Source: Erysipelotrichaceae bacterium (GTDB lineage: Bacteria > Bacillota_I > Bacilli_A > Erysipelotrichales > Erysipelotrichaceae). From it: a stretch of DNA of 34,212 bases. Under the pieces are notes generated by a model. It saw only the letters and a program-made list of their open reading frames with translations. It did not search any database and was not told the DNA's origin. The stretch lies in the NCBI GenBank assembly GCA_017431405.1, contig JAFRLB010000012.1, positions 1-34,212 on the forward strand. The letters are read 5' to 3'. Both the position numbers and the translations under genes were made by a program. This document shows positions 8,268-16,337 of this stretch, piece after piece; within the stretch, counting starts at the first letter, position 1; every line of letters begins with the position of its first letter.

Positions 8268-9154
8268 TACTGCTTATCCTCCAGATCAAACAGGCTCATG
8301 TTTTCATAATACTGATCATCATTCAGCTTTTCTCTCTTGTTTTCCTTGATGCCAAACGGTGAAACGATCAGATCAGGTCTTTCAAATGAGAATTCAGGCT
8401 TCTTTTCTTCCTTCTTAACTTCTTCGCTAACCTTCTTTGTTTCCGGTACGATAACCGGGATCTCTACTTTCTTTTCAACCTTTGGTTCAACAGGTTTTTC
8501 AGCCTTAGGTTCTGCCTTTGCGACAGGCTTTTCTTCCTTCTTTGTCTCAATGAAGTCTTCTATTGAGAGCTTGGCAATGTCATCAGAAATGTCATCATGA
8601 GGAATACTGTCACTGGCATCCTTGTCGCCATATAATGGTGAGAATACGGTGCCAAGAACAGACTTGTTGGATGACTGAATGTCTGCGAGATCAGGAATCT
8701 TTTCCGGTTCCACCTTCTTATGTCTGCCTCTGCCCTTTTCTTCTTTCTTTTCCTGAACACCGAACATAGGAGAAATGACGGTTGAAGTATGATAGTCCAG
8801 CTCTTTTCTTCTTTCTTCTTCGCTCATTGGCTTAACAGGTTCTTCAGCAACAGTCTGCTGCTTGACGACCGGTTTTTCAACTGGCTTAGCCGGTTCTTCT
8901 TCAATTACAGGTTCTTCTTCTGTTTCTGTCTTTGGTAAGGTTATGAATGAAGGTGTCTTTCTTTCTTCCTTGATGACTTCAACGACTTCAGGTTCCTTCT
9001 TAACCTCTTCCTTCTTTACGACCGGTTTTTCAACAGGTTTCGGCTGTGGCTTTCTGACAGGCGCAACAACTACTTCCTCCTCCTGTTCTTCCTTTTCAGG
9101 TTCATCTGGTTCATCGTAAAGTAACTTATCAAAAAAATCCTTAATCTTCTTCAT
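8267..9154 (-). CDS. Unknown Pro/Glu/Lys-rich protein with SPxFG-like motif repeats
   Basis: A 295-residue protein without signal peptide or membrane helix. Most of it is low-complexity Glu, Lys, Pro and Val, with KPVEKPVVK occurring twice (about 39-47 and 90-98), so it is probably extended and disordered. Set in this are three short conserved-looking islands, each a hydrophobic run leading into Ser-Pro-aromatic-Gly: TVISPMFGVQEK (125-136), TVFSPLYGDK (169-178) and LIVSPFGIKENK (262-273). The C-terminus YENMSLFDLEDKQ could be another short binding helix. It lies in an operon between a lipoprotein gene and murC. In Bacillus, the SftA DNA translocase gene sits near this place, and I recall SP-aromatic-G motifs in its linker, but no translocase domain is present here. 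Function unknown; a scaffold in division or wall synthesis is a guess from context. Confidence 0.85.
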   Translation of the reverse strand: MKKIKDFFDKLLYDEPDEPEKEEQEEEVVVAPVRKPQPKPVEKPVVKKEEVKKEPEVVEVIKEERKTPSFITLPKTETEEEPVIEEEPAKPVEKPVVKQQTVAEEPVKPMSEEERRKELDYHTSTVISPMFGVQEKKEEKGRGRHKKVEPEKIPDLADIQSSNKSVLGTVFSPLYGDKDASDSIPHDDISDDIAKLSIEDFIETKKEEKPVAKAEPKAEKPVEPKVEKKVEIPVIVPETKKVSEEVKKEEKKPEFSFERPDLIVSPFGIKENKREKLNDDQYYENMSLFDLEDKQ

Positions 9155-9163
9155 GTTATTCTC

Positions 9164-9988
9164 CTATCTATTTTCATTATTGTCGCCATCTTCAGGATCG
9201 ACAAAATCACTGTTTTCATTGTTATAATCCGGATTATCAATGATTTCCGTCGGAACTTCCTCATCCTTCTGGGAATTATCAATGATTACGAATGACGGGT
9301 CTTCCTTCCAGTCATCGATGTAATCCGCAACGTATCCGCTTTCCGGCAATATTTCCTTAAACAGAGAAATGATGCTGGTCTTCTTTTCCGTGTTACTTAC
9401 ATTTGAGTAAACACTGACGATCTTTTCATCATCAATTGAACAGCTTCTTAAGATCTTGATCATTTCATAGAGCATGTCCTTGGTCTGAACCTTGTAACAG
9501 GTTGAGGCAAACAGGAAGTAGTTATCCTGCATCAGGATGTAGTCCATGTTCTCATCAATTGACTTGACGTATATGCGGTACATTACGCCCTTCTTGTCAC
9601 TGTTATTGAAAATGCCGTGAGTAACGAATTCGGTTTGCGAGAAAATGTCAATGTTTCTTAACTGATGGCTCATGGAGTCATCACTGCCGTCATAGTACTC
9701 ATCCGCAATTATGGAAGCTATGTCAATGTTCAGAATGGCCTTATTGCCATAGATGTTAAACAGATTACTGGTAGCGTCGCGCTCTTCCCTGCCAACACCT
9801 CTTGGCAGGTAGTAACTGTAGTATTCCTTGACCGCATTGTTATAGGAGGCGGCAGGAAGCTGTACGATCGCTGCTTCGCCGATCACTTTCTTTAATTCAT
9901 CATCGGTATAGGCTTCCGTCTGCTGCTCAGACTGGCACCCTGACAGTAACATCAGAAGGATCATCAACAGTATCAGTGTCTTTTTCAA
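9164..9988 (-). CDS. Unknown lipoprotein
   Basis: The best start is TTG at 9988, giving MKKTLILLMILLMLLSGC with lipidation at Cys18. AAGGAGGAAG lies at normal spacing upstream, and TTGA makes a 4-bp overlap with the trmB stop. The longer reading from 10015 puts unlikely residues (MAVNQGGRKL) before the signal. The product is about 274 residues, exported and lipid-anchored. The mature domain contains EYYSYYLPRGVGREERD, alternating hydrophobic strands suggesting an alpha/beta or beta sandwich fold, and an acidic Asn/Asp-rich tail. I do not recognise the family. It lies between trmB and the SPxFG-motif gene in the murC operon. Confidence 0.85.
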   Translation of the reverse strand: MKKTLILLMILLMLLSGCQSEQQTEAYTDDELKKVIGEAAIVQLPAASYNNAVKEYYSYYLPRGVGREERDATSNLFNIYGNKAILNIDIASIIADEYYDGSDDSMSHQLRNIDIFSQTEFVTHGIFNNSDKKGVMYRIYVKSIDENMDYILMQDNYFLFASTCYKVQTKDMLYEMIKILRSCSIDDEKIVSVYSNVSNTEKKTSIISLFKEILPESGYVADYIDDWKEDPSFVIIDNSQKDEEVPTEIIDNPDYNNENSDFVDPEDGDNNENR

Positions 9989-10635
9989 TTTTCTTCCTCC
10001 TTGGTTAACTGCCATACGGCTCTGTATATCGGCTGACCTAATGCCATGAAATTGCTCTCGTATTCAGTTATGACATCTTCAGGATGCTCATCACGTCTGT
10101 AGTCAACGCTTACTTCTCTTAAATACCAGTCACTGTTGGAGAAAGATACCAGACTGTATTCAAACAGTTTCATGTTATCGGTCTTCATGACTATCTTACC
10201 GTCAGGCTTTAAGATCCTCTTATAGGAATCCAAGAATGAACGGTAGGTAAGTCTTCTTTTGGTATGGCCCTTCTTTGGCCAAGGGTCAGAGAAGTTCAGG
10301 TGTATTACATCTATTTCATTCTCATTAAACCAGGTCTCGATCTTTGAAGCATCATCAACGATCAGCTTCATGTTATCGCTGGTATTGTCCAGACATTTCT
10401 TTAGGGAAATGGCGGCGCAATCAGTATTCTTTTCTATCGCTATGAAAGCTGCTTCAGGATAAAGGTGCGCCATGTTGATCCAGTAGTCACCTTTCCCAGA
10501 GCCTATTTCCACTCTTACTTCACCGCTTTTGGAAAACTGGGACCAATGGCCGGCCATCTTTTCCGGTTCACTGATAACACAGTCAGTTCTTGAAGCGATC
10601 ATATCTTTAGCCCAAGGCTTTTTTCTCATTCTCAT
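9985..10635 (-). CDS. trmB: tRNA (guanine-N7)-methyltransferase
   Basis: A 216-residue class I SAM methyltransferase. It begins MRMRKKPWA as in Firmicute TrmB, with the SAM-binding VEIGSGKGDY (41-50), the acidic IAIEKN loop, and the family signature NFSDPWPKKGHTKRRLT (about 114-130). The enzyme makes m7G46 in tRNA. It is the first gene of the long minus-strand operon ending at ccpA; in Bacillus, trmB is also found upstream of the murC group. GGTGG at 5-nt spacing precedes the ATG. Confidence 0.96.
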   Translation of the reverse strand: MRMRKKPWAKDMIASRTDCVISEPEKMAGHWSQFSKSGEVRVEIGSGKGDYWINMAHLYPEAAFIAIEKNTDCAAISLKKCLDNTSDNMKLIVDDASKIETWFNENEIDVIHLNFSDPWPKKGHTKRRLTYRSFLDSYKRILKPDGKIVMKTDNMKLFEYSLVSFSNSDWYLREVSVDYRRDEHPEDVITEYESNFMALGQPIYRAVWQLTKEEEN

Positions 10636-10658
10636 AAAAATTCCACCAAGATAATTTT

Positions 10659-10685
10659 ATCATATTTAAATATTAAATTACACAA
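10659..10685 (-). promoter_or_regulatory. Likely promoter of the trmB-murC-ccpA operon
   Basis: In the minus strand, TTGTGT (10685-10680) and TATGAT (10664-10659) are separated by 15 nt, shorter than ideal; a second -10 candidate, TAAAAT, is just downstream. The A/T-rich spacer and the position right before trmB, with a terminator behind it, support a promoter here. Confidence 0.4.
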
Positions 10686-10704
10686 ATGGCTGAAGATAAC
10701 ATAA

Positions 10705-10729
10705 GAAAAAAGCCATCATACGATGACTT
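10705..10729 (-). terminator. Terminator of the PHP phosphatase gene
   Basis: In the minus strand, AAGTCATC-gtat-GATGGCTT forms an 8-bp stem with one G:U pair, followed by T6. The stop codon (10716-10718) lies partly in the hairpin, so coding sequence and terminator overlap. Confidence 0.75.
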
Positions 10730-11495
10730 TCACATAATTCAGATTCAAATCACTTAACTCTTCGTAAGCTGCCTCCAGGGCCTCCTTATCAAGCAGGTCT
10801 TCAGGAGCATGTGCGTCTACCCCTACGACGCATTTGATCGGGTATTCAGCCATGATTTTCCAGAACTGCTTATTAGGATACCAGAACTGGAAAGAGCCGT
10901 CTCTGAACTCCTTTTTGCCCTTCTGAGCCCCTCTGATGTTTATTTCAACAGGTGTATCGGTTTCTACGGCCTTCTGAGCAATCTTATGGGCTGCGTTGTA
11001 ACAGGCTTCCGTAAATACAGTTTGTGAATTCATAAAGACATCCGGATGACACAGATAAGTAAACAGACCGGAATCAAGGCCCGTTAACACCTGGTCTACA
11101 TAGGCATTTATTTCCGCATCACTGACATTGCCGAAGTAGCTGTGCTTACATTCCGGCAACAGGAAATGCTGGCCAAAAATCATGTATTCAACCTTGCTTC
11201 TGAGGTATTCCTTTTCCTCATGAAACTGTGGGAAGTATTCACTTTCCAAGCCTACATGTATCTCTATCTGATCCTTGTATTTTTCCTTTAAGGCATTAAT
11301 GCTGCTTATATAATCTTCCAATTCATCCCAATCCATGTGGACGCGCTTATTTGGATATTCCATGTATGGGCAATGATCAGAAAAGCCCAGAACCTTATAG
11401 CCTGCCTTAATGGCAGCCAAAACATATTCCTCATCACTGCCGCTGGCATGACCGCATCTTGAAGTATGAGTATGAAGATTAAATAGCTGTTTCAT
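10716..11495 (-). CDS. PHP-family histidinol-phosphatase-like phosphoesterase
   Basis: A 259-residue PHP-domain protein. Metal ligands of the PHP active site are visible: HTHTSRCGHA (8-17), GFSDHCPY (37-44), HVGLESEYFP (about 79-88), GQHFLL (108-113), CHPDVF and GVDAHAPEDL. This arrangement matches HisK/HisJ-type histidinol phosphatases, which remove phosphate from L-histidinol phosphate. No other his genes are nearby, so it may instead act on another phosphomonoester. It is a single gene: its own terminator follows, and the orphan terminator at 11544-11570 lies just upstream. The RBS is weak (GGCGGG). Confidence 0.88.
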   Translation of the reverse strand: MKQLFNLHTHTSRCGHASGSDEEYVLAAIKAGYKVLGFSDHCPYMEYPNKRVHMDWDELEDYISSINALKEKYKDQIEIHVGLESEYFPQFHEEKEYLRSKVEYMIFGQHFLLPECKHSYFGNVSDAEINAYVDQVLTGLDSGLFTYLCHPDVFMNSQTVFTEACYNAAHKIAQKAVETDTPVEINIRGAQKGKKEFRDGSFQFWYPNKQFWKIMAEYPIKCVVGVDAHAPEDLLDKEALEAAYEELSDLNLNYVKVIV

Positions 11496-11543
11496 AACAT
11501 TACCCGCCTTGACGCTATATAGTCTACCACAAAAAACAGTAAA

Positions 11544-11570
11544 AGGCAGACAAGTTTAACCTGTCTGCCT
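11544..11570 (-). terminator. Orphan minus-strand terminator
   Basis: AGGCAGACA (11544-11552) and TGTCTGCCT (11562-11570) form a 9-bp stem with a 9-nt loop. In the minus strand it is followed by TTTT and then a second T6. No intact minus-strand gene ends just upstream of it, so it may be left from a lost gene or block read-through from pnp into the PHP gene. Confidence 0.75.
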
Positions 11571-11609
11571 CTACCCCCCTATATAAGACATGAATAATTA
11601 AAGGTAAGA

Positions 11610-11690
11610 TTAATGAAGATCTCTTGGATCAGGTGTGCCCCAAGGCATTTCATTATGGTCGCCGCCATTAGCCTTGATGTCATTAACTAT
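11610..11690 (-). pseudogene. Possible 3' end of a lost minus-strand gene
   Basis: The minus strand reads ...NDIKANGGDHNEMPWGTPDPRDLH and stops at 11610, 40 nt before the orphan terminator. The tail has an ordered, non-antisense look and the terminator placement fits a real gene end. Upstream of about 11690 the same frame is simply antisense to the TetR remnant. I do not recognise the tail. This is tentative. Confidence 0.25.
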
Positions 11691-11985
11691 TTTAGGAAGA
11701 AAGACTTCTTTAACAAGGTCGTAAGATACAAGAATCAGAACAGCTTTCTGCAGTTTCTCAATGACTATTCCTATAAGACTACTTATGAAGCCATCTGCAG
11801 AAGTTTCCACTACGCAAAACTGGACAGTAAGAGTGAGTGCTCATTGCGGCTGTATTGGCTGTACGAGTCTGGCAGAATGGTGGCTGGAAGCAGGTCTGAA
11901 GATGCCTGTTGAGCAGATCTGTGAAGTAATCGTTGACAGTGTTCCATCCTGCCTTAAGGAATACTTTGACAACATGACCTATTAA
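11613..11985 (+). pseudogene. TetR-family regulator remnant, 5'-truncated and frameshifted
   Basis: Two plus-strand frames together give a TetR effector domain. The first (from about 11670) reads VINYFRKKDFFNKVVRYKNQ then FLQFLNDYSYKTTYEAI. The second (to the TAA at 11983-11985) reads GCIGCTSLAEWWLEAGLKMP then VEQICEVIVDSVPSCLKEYF, the usual C-terminal helices with the EWWL-x-GL-x-MP pattern. A single frame change between about 11800 and 11850 joins them. The N-terminal helix-turn-helix is absent, and no promoter or RBS is seen. It is the only clearly decayed gene in the window and fills most of the 550-nt gap between the PHP gene and pnp. Confidence 0.65.
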
Positions 11986-12001
11986 TTCAAAAGCATTATA
12001 A

Positions 12002-12034
12002 AAGTCCCGCTTCACTTTGAAGTGGGACTTTTTT
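12002..12034. terminator. Bidirectional terminator after pnp and the TetR remnant
   Basis: AAGTCCCGCTTCA (12002-12014), loop ctt, TGAAGTGGGACTT (12018-12030): a 13-bp stem with one G:U pair. T6 follows on the plus strand and TTTTATAAT on the minus strand. It closes pnp on the minus strand. Confidence 0.9.
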
Positions 12035-12047
12035 AGTTTAATTCAAA

Positions 12048-14246
12048 CTACTTTGATGCTTTCTTCTTACGGTCGCCTTTGTTATTGTTGCTTCCGAAGA
12101 GTTTCTTGCGGCTGTAATCCTTAACAGGTTCTGAGTAGCCTTCAGGCTTTTCCAGTAATTCCTTGATTGAGGCATTTACTCTGCCCTTTTCATCAATTTC
12201 AGTTACCTTGACCTTAACGGTATCACCGATCTTGTAGAGATCACTTGGCTTTTCAACTCTGGTCCAGCGCATGTCTGATACATGTACTAAGGCGTCTGTG
12301 CCAGGGAATAATTCAACAAATGCACCATAGCTTTCCAGTCTTACGACCTTGGCATCATATACTTCACCGATTTCTGCGCTTCTGGTTAATTCTTCAACCA
12401 TTCTGGTAGCGATGTCGATTGATTCCTGATCCTGATGGTAGATCAGTACTCTGCCTTCATCAGAAATGTCGATCTTACAGCCGTTAGAAGCTTCGATGAT
12501 CTGGTTGATGGTCTTGCCACCTGTACCGATTACATCTCTGATCTTGTCAACTGGGATCATGATCTTGGCGATCTTTGGAGCATACTTGCTGACATGATCT
12601 CTTGGCTTGTCAATTGCTGCTTCCAGAACATCCAGGATCTGCATTCTGGCCTTCTTAGCCTGTTCCATTGCTTCACCTAAGATCTTTCTGTCCAAGCCCT
12701 GAACCTTGATATCCATCTGTAAAGCTGTGATACCTTCTCTGGTTCCGGCAACCTTGAAGTCCATGTCGCCGAAGTGGTCTTCCATACCCTGAATGTCTGT
12801 CAGGATGGTGTAGTTACCGCCATCTTCAATCAAGCCCATGGCAATACCTGCTACAGGAGCCTTGATTGGAACACCGGCAGCCATTAATGATAATGTACCG
12901 GCACAGATTGAAGCCTGTGATGAAGAACCGTTAGATTCCAGTACTTCAGCAACAGTTCTGATGGCGTATGGGAATTCATCTTCTGATGGTAATACCTGCT
13001 TTAAGGCTCTTTCACCTAAGGCACCATGACCGATTTCTCTTCTGCCAGGAGTGCCCATTCTGCCAACTTCACCTACACAGTAAGGTGGGAAGTTGTAGTG
13101 GTGCATGAATCTCTTTTCTTCAACTTCTGTTAAGTCATCAATGATCTGGTTATCACCTAAGGCACCTAAGGTAGTTACTGATAATACCTGAGTCTGACCT
13201 CTGGTGAATAAGCCTGAACCGTGAACTCTTGGTAATAAGTCGATCTGAGCATCCAATGGTCTGATTTCATCAACTGCACGGCCATCTGGTCTGATCTTTT
13301 CTTCAATGATGAGTCTTCTTACTTCGTCAGCGACGATCTGTGTGCAGACTTCATTGACCATCTTCAGAGTCTTGGCCTTTTCAGCTTCGCTTTCATATTC
13401 CTTAGCTTCGAAGAATTCAACAGTTTCCTTGGTTAAGGCATCGATGGTGTTATTGCATTCTAATTTATCCTTGATTGATACGGCAGCCTTTAATCTGTCA
13501 TATACATAGTCATAGATGGCTGTCTTTAATTCAGCTGGTACTTCGTAAAGTACAACTTCCATCTTTGGCTTACCAACTTCTGCGATGATCTTTTCTTCAA
13601 ATTCGCATAAGGTCTTGATATGCTCTTGACCGAACATCAATGCATCGAGCATGTCGTCTTCTGAAATTTCCTTGGCACCTGCTTCAACCATCATGATGGC
13701 ATCGCTTGTACCGGCAATTGTCAGGTTCAGATCACTTACTTCTGCTTCAGCAACAGTTGGGTTAATGATGAACTTGCCATCAACTCTGCCAACGATTACA
13801 CCGCCGATAGGGCCATTGAATGGAATGTTACTGATGCATAATGCCAGTGAAGCACCAAACATGGCAGCCATTTCAGCTGAGCAGTCCTGATCTACTGATA
13901 AAACTGTATTAACGACCTGTACTTCGTTTCTGAAGCCATCCGCAAACAATGGACGGATAGGTCTGTCGATCATACGGGCAGTTAAGGTAGCGTGTTCGCT
14001 AGGTCTTCCTTCTCTTCTTAAAAATCCTCCAGGAATCTTTCCAACGGAGTACAGCTTTTCCTCAAAACTTACTGTTAATGGGAAAAAATCTGTGTCCTTT
14101 GCAACATTACTTGCACAAGCAGTGGATATAACAACCGTGTCACCATATCTTACTAAAACAGATCCACCTGCCTGCTTGGCTAATTCCCCTACTTCAACGG
14201 ATAAAGGACGTCCGTTGAATTCCATACTAAATACTTGTTTAGCCAT
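12048..14246 (-). CDS. pnp: Polyribonucleotide nucleotidyltransferase (PNPase)
   Basis: About 732 residues from ATG 14246 ([20 protein letters not shown]), preceded by GAGAGGT. The 9-codon longer reading from a TTG at 14273 has no site and is rejected. Two RNase PH domains are visible (first about 10-220, second about 320-550, with FTRGQTQVL and [15 protein letters not shown]). They are followed by a KH domain with [20 protein letters not shown] and an S1 domain ([25 protein letters not shown]). The enzyme degrades RNA 3' to 5' by phosphorolysis, as a trimer, usually with the degradosome. The rpsO-pnp pairing common elsewhere is interrupted here by the DUF4139 gene with its own terminator. 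Confidence 0.97.
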   Translation of the reverse strand: MAKQVFSMEFNGRPLSVEVGELAKQAGGSVLVRYGDTVVISTACASNVAKDTDFFPLTVSFEEKLYSVGKIPGGFLRREGRPSEHATLTARMIDRPIRPLFADGFRNEVQVVNTVLSVDQDCSAEMAAMFGASLALCISNIPFNGPIGGVIVGRVDGKFIINPTVAEAEVSDLNLTIAGTSDAIMMVEAGAKEISEDDMLDALMFGQEHIKTLCEFEEKIIAEVGKPKMEVVLYEVPAELKTAIYDYVYDRLKAAVSIKDKLECNNTIDALTKETVEFFEAKEYESEAEKAKTLKMVNEVCTQIVADEVRRLIIEEKIRPDGRAVDEIRPLDAQIDLLPRVHGSGLFTRGQTQVLSVTTLGALGDNQIIDDLTEVEEKRFMHHYNFPPYCVGEVGRMGTPGRREIGHGALGERALKQVLPSEDEFPYAIRTVAEVLESNGSSSQASICAGTLSLMAAGVPIKAPVAGIAMGLIEDGGNYTILTDIQGMEDHFGDMDFKVAGTREGITALQMDIKVQGLDRKILGEAMEQAKKARMQILDVLEAAIDKPRDHVSKYAPKIAKIMIPVDKIRDVIGTGGKTINQIIEASNGCKIDISDEGRVLIYHQDQESIDIATRMVEELTRSAEIGEVYDAKVVRLESYGAFVELFPGTDALVHVSDMRWTRVEKPSDLYKIGDTVKVKVTEIDEKGRVNASIKELLEKPEGYSEPVKDYSRKKLFGSNNNKGDRKKKASK

Positions 14247-14280
14247 TCTTTCTTTTACCTCTCTATTATTCAACTAGATT

Positions 14281-14308
14281 ATCATATCATAAATATTTGT
14301 AATGTTCA
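14281..14308 (-). promoter_or_regulatory. Likely pnp promoter
   Basis: Minus strand TGAACA (14308-14303), 16-nt A/T-rich spacer, TATGAT (14286-14281). It lies between the upstream terminator and the pnp ribosome binding site. Confidence 0.45.
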
Positions 14309-14327
14309 CTCTTTTTTTATAAGCATG

Positions 14328-14350
14328 AAAAAGGCAGCTTTCGCTGCCCG
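14328..14350 (-). terminator. Terminator of the DUF4139 gene
   Basis: Minus strand GGCAGC-GAAA-GCTGCC (14348-14333), with a stable GNRA tetraloop, then T5 (14332-14328). It lies 9 nt after the stop codon. Confidence 0.88.
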
Positions 14351-14358
14351 TTTCTGAC

Positions 14359-15849
14359 TTAATAATTTATCGTTTTGTCCTTTGGCCAGGCCACATCATA
14401 GGCCAGTTTGAGACGTTTTGAAGCACCTGGTTCAATACTGAAGTCCCACTTGAGTTCACCGGTTTCTTCCTTGTAAACAGCTGAAGAAATATCTTTTCTT
14501 TCAATCACGATGCTCTTGTCCTGAGATACAGGAATCTGATCCAATACCGTAACTTCACAAGCCTTTGGCTTGGTTGAATTAACGTTAATCTCGAATTCAT
14601 ATTCCGTCTTCTTCTGAGCCTTCAACAATACATTTGAAGTATGCTTTCTAACCTGCGTACGCTTTACCTTGATTGTTTCATCCTTGCCTAAGGAAATGTC
14701 ATATTTTTCCTTGGTCAAGTCAACGGCTAAGTATACCTTACCCATGTAGGCACCCTTCTGATATACGGCTGCTTCAGTATTAATGAGATCTTCCAGGTCA
14801 CTGGTATTTACCTCGGCAGCTAAGTAGGCACTTTCATCCATTAACGGTACGCTTACGATATGGTAACGGCAATTGGCCTTTGAAGCCGACAGTTCACAGA
14901 TGAAGTCTTCATTCTTCTTGATGTTCCAGGTGCCATTAAGTTCGTATTCCATCATCGTATCGCCATAATTCACCTTTGCATCATAGCTTACGGCTTCTGC
15001 CATGACTGCGTAATCCATTTCCGCTTCTTCATCAGATGCAGCTGCATCCTCCATCATCATAGACATCATTGGTTGGGCGCCAGTGTTTTTAGCCATGCCG
15101 CCATATGCCATGGTTCTTGGCTGATAGATGTTTACATAGCGAGGATATAAGGTTGGAATGGTGCCGGAAACAGATGGGTTACCGGTATAAAGTGATACCT
15201 TTACATCCTTTAGATCTGTAGTAGTGTTCTGTCTTATTCTGGCCTTCAGCCTGATGGTTATTTCATTATTGTCTTCATCGGTATGAAGTTCATATTCAGG
15301 CTGCCAATAGGCGTTATTACAGTAGTAGTTCAGTCTGAACGGACATTCAGTTTCATTTTCCGTTTCTACATCTACTGTCACAAACGGCAAGTTTGCCTTT
15401 TTCATTTCTTCTTCCAGCTTTTTATTAAGCTCTTCAAGCTGTTTTCTGAGTTCACCGATCTTATTAGCGGTTTCTTCCAACTTGAGTGGAAGTTTTTCCA
15501 TGTACTCAGCCATGCTGGCGATGTTTTCCTTCTGGGAGAAATCGGCATTATTCAGCCATACCTCATTCATCTTTTCATAGATGCCGATCTTTGAATTTAC
15601 CTTTTCAATTTCTTCCTCTATCTTTGATACAGTTTTCTTCTTTTCTTCTTCATCTAAATATCTCAACTGAACATTTGAACCATAGATTCCCTCTGGAAGA
15701 AACAATCTGATCGTACTGTCATCAATGCCACTGACAATATCAGCTATTCTGACTGTCTGTCTGCCTTTTTCAAGTTTCATCTGTCCTTCTGCTTCAACCG
15801 CAAAACCACGGCGATAAAAACGGACAGCCTTTACTGTTGAACTTATCAT
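14359..15849 (-). CDS. DUF4139 (MuiA-type) protein
   Basis: A 496-residue protein of the mucoidy inhibitor MuiA / DUF4139 group. The N-terminal VKAVRFYRRGFAVEAEG (6-22) is the short beta strand start of this family. A long coiled coil follows (about 70-165, Lys/Glu rich). The C-terminal half is the beta-rich DUF4139 domain with the typical YCNNAYWQPEYEL, TTDLKDVKVSLYTGNP and ELKWDFSIEPG segments. There is no signal peptide, so it should stay in the cytosol. A Met-rich, acidic insert (QPMMSMMMEDAAASDEEAE) sits in the middle. The role is not known in this group of bacteria. Single gene with its own terminator. Confidence 0.88.
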   Translation of the reverse strand: MISSTVKAVRFYRRGFAVEAEGQMKLEKGRQTVRIADIVSGIDDSTIRLFLPEGIYGSNVQLRYLDEEEKKKTVSKIEEEIEKVNSKIGIYEKMNEVWLNNADFSQKENIASMAEYMEKLPLKLEETANKIGELRKQLEELNKKLEEEMKKANLPFVTVDVETENETECPFRLNYYCNNAYWQPEYELHTDEDNNEITIRLKARIRQNTTTDLKDVKVSLYTGNPSVSGTIPTLYPRYVNIYQPRTMAYGGMAKNTGAQPMMSMMMEDAAASDEEAEMDYAVMAEAVSYDAKVNYGDTMMEYELNGTWNIKKNEDFICELSASKANCRYHIVSVPLMDESAYLAAEVNTSDLEDLINTEAAVYQKGAYMGKVYLAVDLTKEKYDISLGKDETIKVKRTQVRKHTSNVLLKAQKKTEYEFEINVNSTKPKACEVTVLDQIPVSQDKSIVIERKDISSAVYKEETGELKWDFSIEPGASKRLKLAYDVAWPKDKTINY

Positions 15850-15921
15850 AATGATTCCTGCCTTTCATATTATTGTTTTGTTTGCTTATACATTAATTCT
15901 AACATGAAATAGGCCAAAGCA

Positions 15922-15946
15922 GAAAAAAACCTGCATTTCTGCAGGT
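15922..15946 (-). terminator. rpsO terminator
   Basis: Minus strand ACCTGCA (15946-15940), loop gaaa, TGCAGGT (15935-15929), then a run of T. It is 14 nt after the rpsO stop. Confidence 0.9.
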
Positions 15947-15959
15947 AATTCCGCTTCGA

Positions 15960-16226
15960 TTACTTACGTAAGCCTAAACGTTCGATAAGAGTACGATAAC
16001 GGTTGATGTCTTCTTCACGCAGGTAAGCTAATAAGTTACGTCTGCGGCCGACCATCTTCATTAATCCACGGTATGAATGATAGTCCTTCTTGTGATCCTT
16101 CAGGTGTTCATTCAAACGGTTGATTGTAGCTGTCAATACGGCGATCTGAACTTCTGGTGAGCCTGTATCGCCTTCATGAATAGCGTACTCCTTCATGATG
16201 CTCTGTCTTTCTTCTTTACTTAACAT
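15960..16226 (-). CDS. rpsO: 30S ribosomal protein S15
   Basis: 88 residues from ATG 16226 ([20 protein letters not shown]), with AGGAGG 8 nt upstream. The longer reading from 16286 runs through the leader and is rejected. It carries the S15 signature: [36 protein letters not shown] and [12 protein letters not shown]15 binds 16S rRNA helices 20-22 early in small-subunit assembly. It is monocistronic here, with a terminator behind it. Confidence 0.98.
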   Translation of the reverse strand: MLSKEERQSIMKEYAIHEGDTGSPEVQIAVLTATINRLNEHLKDHKKDYHSYRGLMKMVGRRRNLLAYLREEDINRYRTLIERLGLRK

Positions 16227-16302
16227 CGTTTTTCCTCCTGTTTCATTAGTCCTTATCAAACCAAGTAATACGCCGAGGAAACGCAAAACCTAGTCTGAAA
16301 GC
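16227..16302 (-). promoter_or_regulatory. rpsO mRNA leader able to hide its ribosome binding site
   Basis: The leader is about 76 nt. In the mRNA, CGTTTCCTC (16283-16275) can pair with GAGGAAAAACG (16237-16227), leaving a 2-nt bulge. This takes up four of the six bases of the AGGAGG (16239-16234) and reaches the start codon. S15 is known to control its own leader in several bacteria through different RNA shapes. Whether this one binds S15 is inference. Confidence 0.45.
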
Positions 16303-16308
16303 CTATTT

Positions 16309-16337
16309 ATATTATCATAACCAATTCATGAAATCAA
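16309..16337 (-). promoter_or_regulatory. rpsO promoter inside the 3' end of hemW
   Basis: Minus strand TTGATT (16337-16332), exact 17-nt spacer, TAATAT (16314-16309). The -35 and spacer lie in the hemW coding end. Transcription would start near 16302. Confidence 0.6.

Noticed and set aside
8337..9119. Long plus-strand Ser/Thr/Gly-rich open frames opposite the SPxFG-motif gene
   Set aside because: They are antisense of Glu/Lys/Pro codon runs, without ribosome binding sites.
11779..12015. Minus-strand open frame over the TetR remnant and terminator
   Set aside because: It runs through the pnp terminator hairpin and has no family resemblance; antisense to the TetR helices.
14247..14273. TTG start for pnp
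   Set aside because: No Shine-Dalgarno; ATG 14246 gives the normal PNPase beginning with GAGAGGT upstream.
12435..14277. Plus-strand open frames inside pnp
   Set aside because: Antisense shadows of a strongly conserved gene; no start signals.
16227..16286. N-terminal extension of S15
   Set aside because: The extension is read from the leader; MLSKEERQ after AGGAGG is the standard start.
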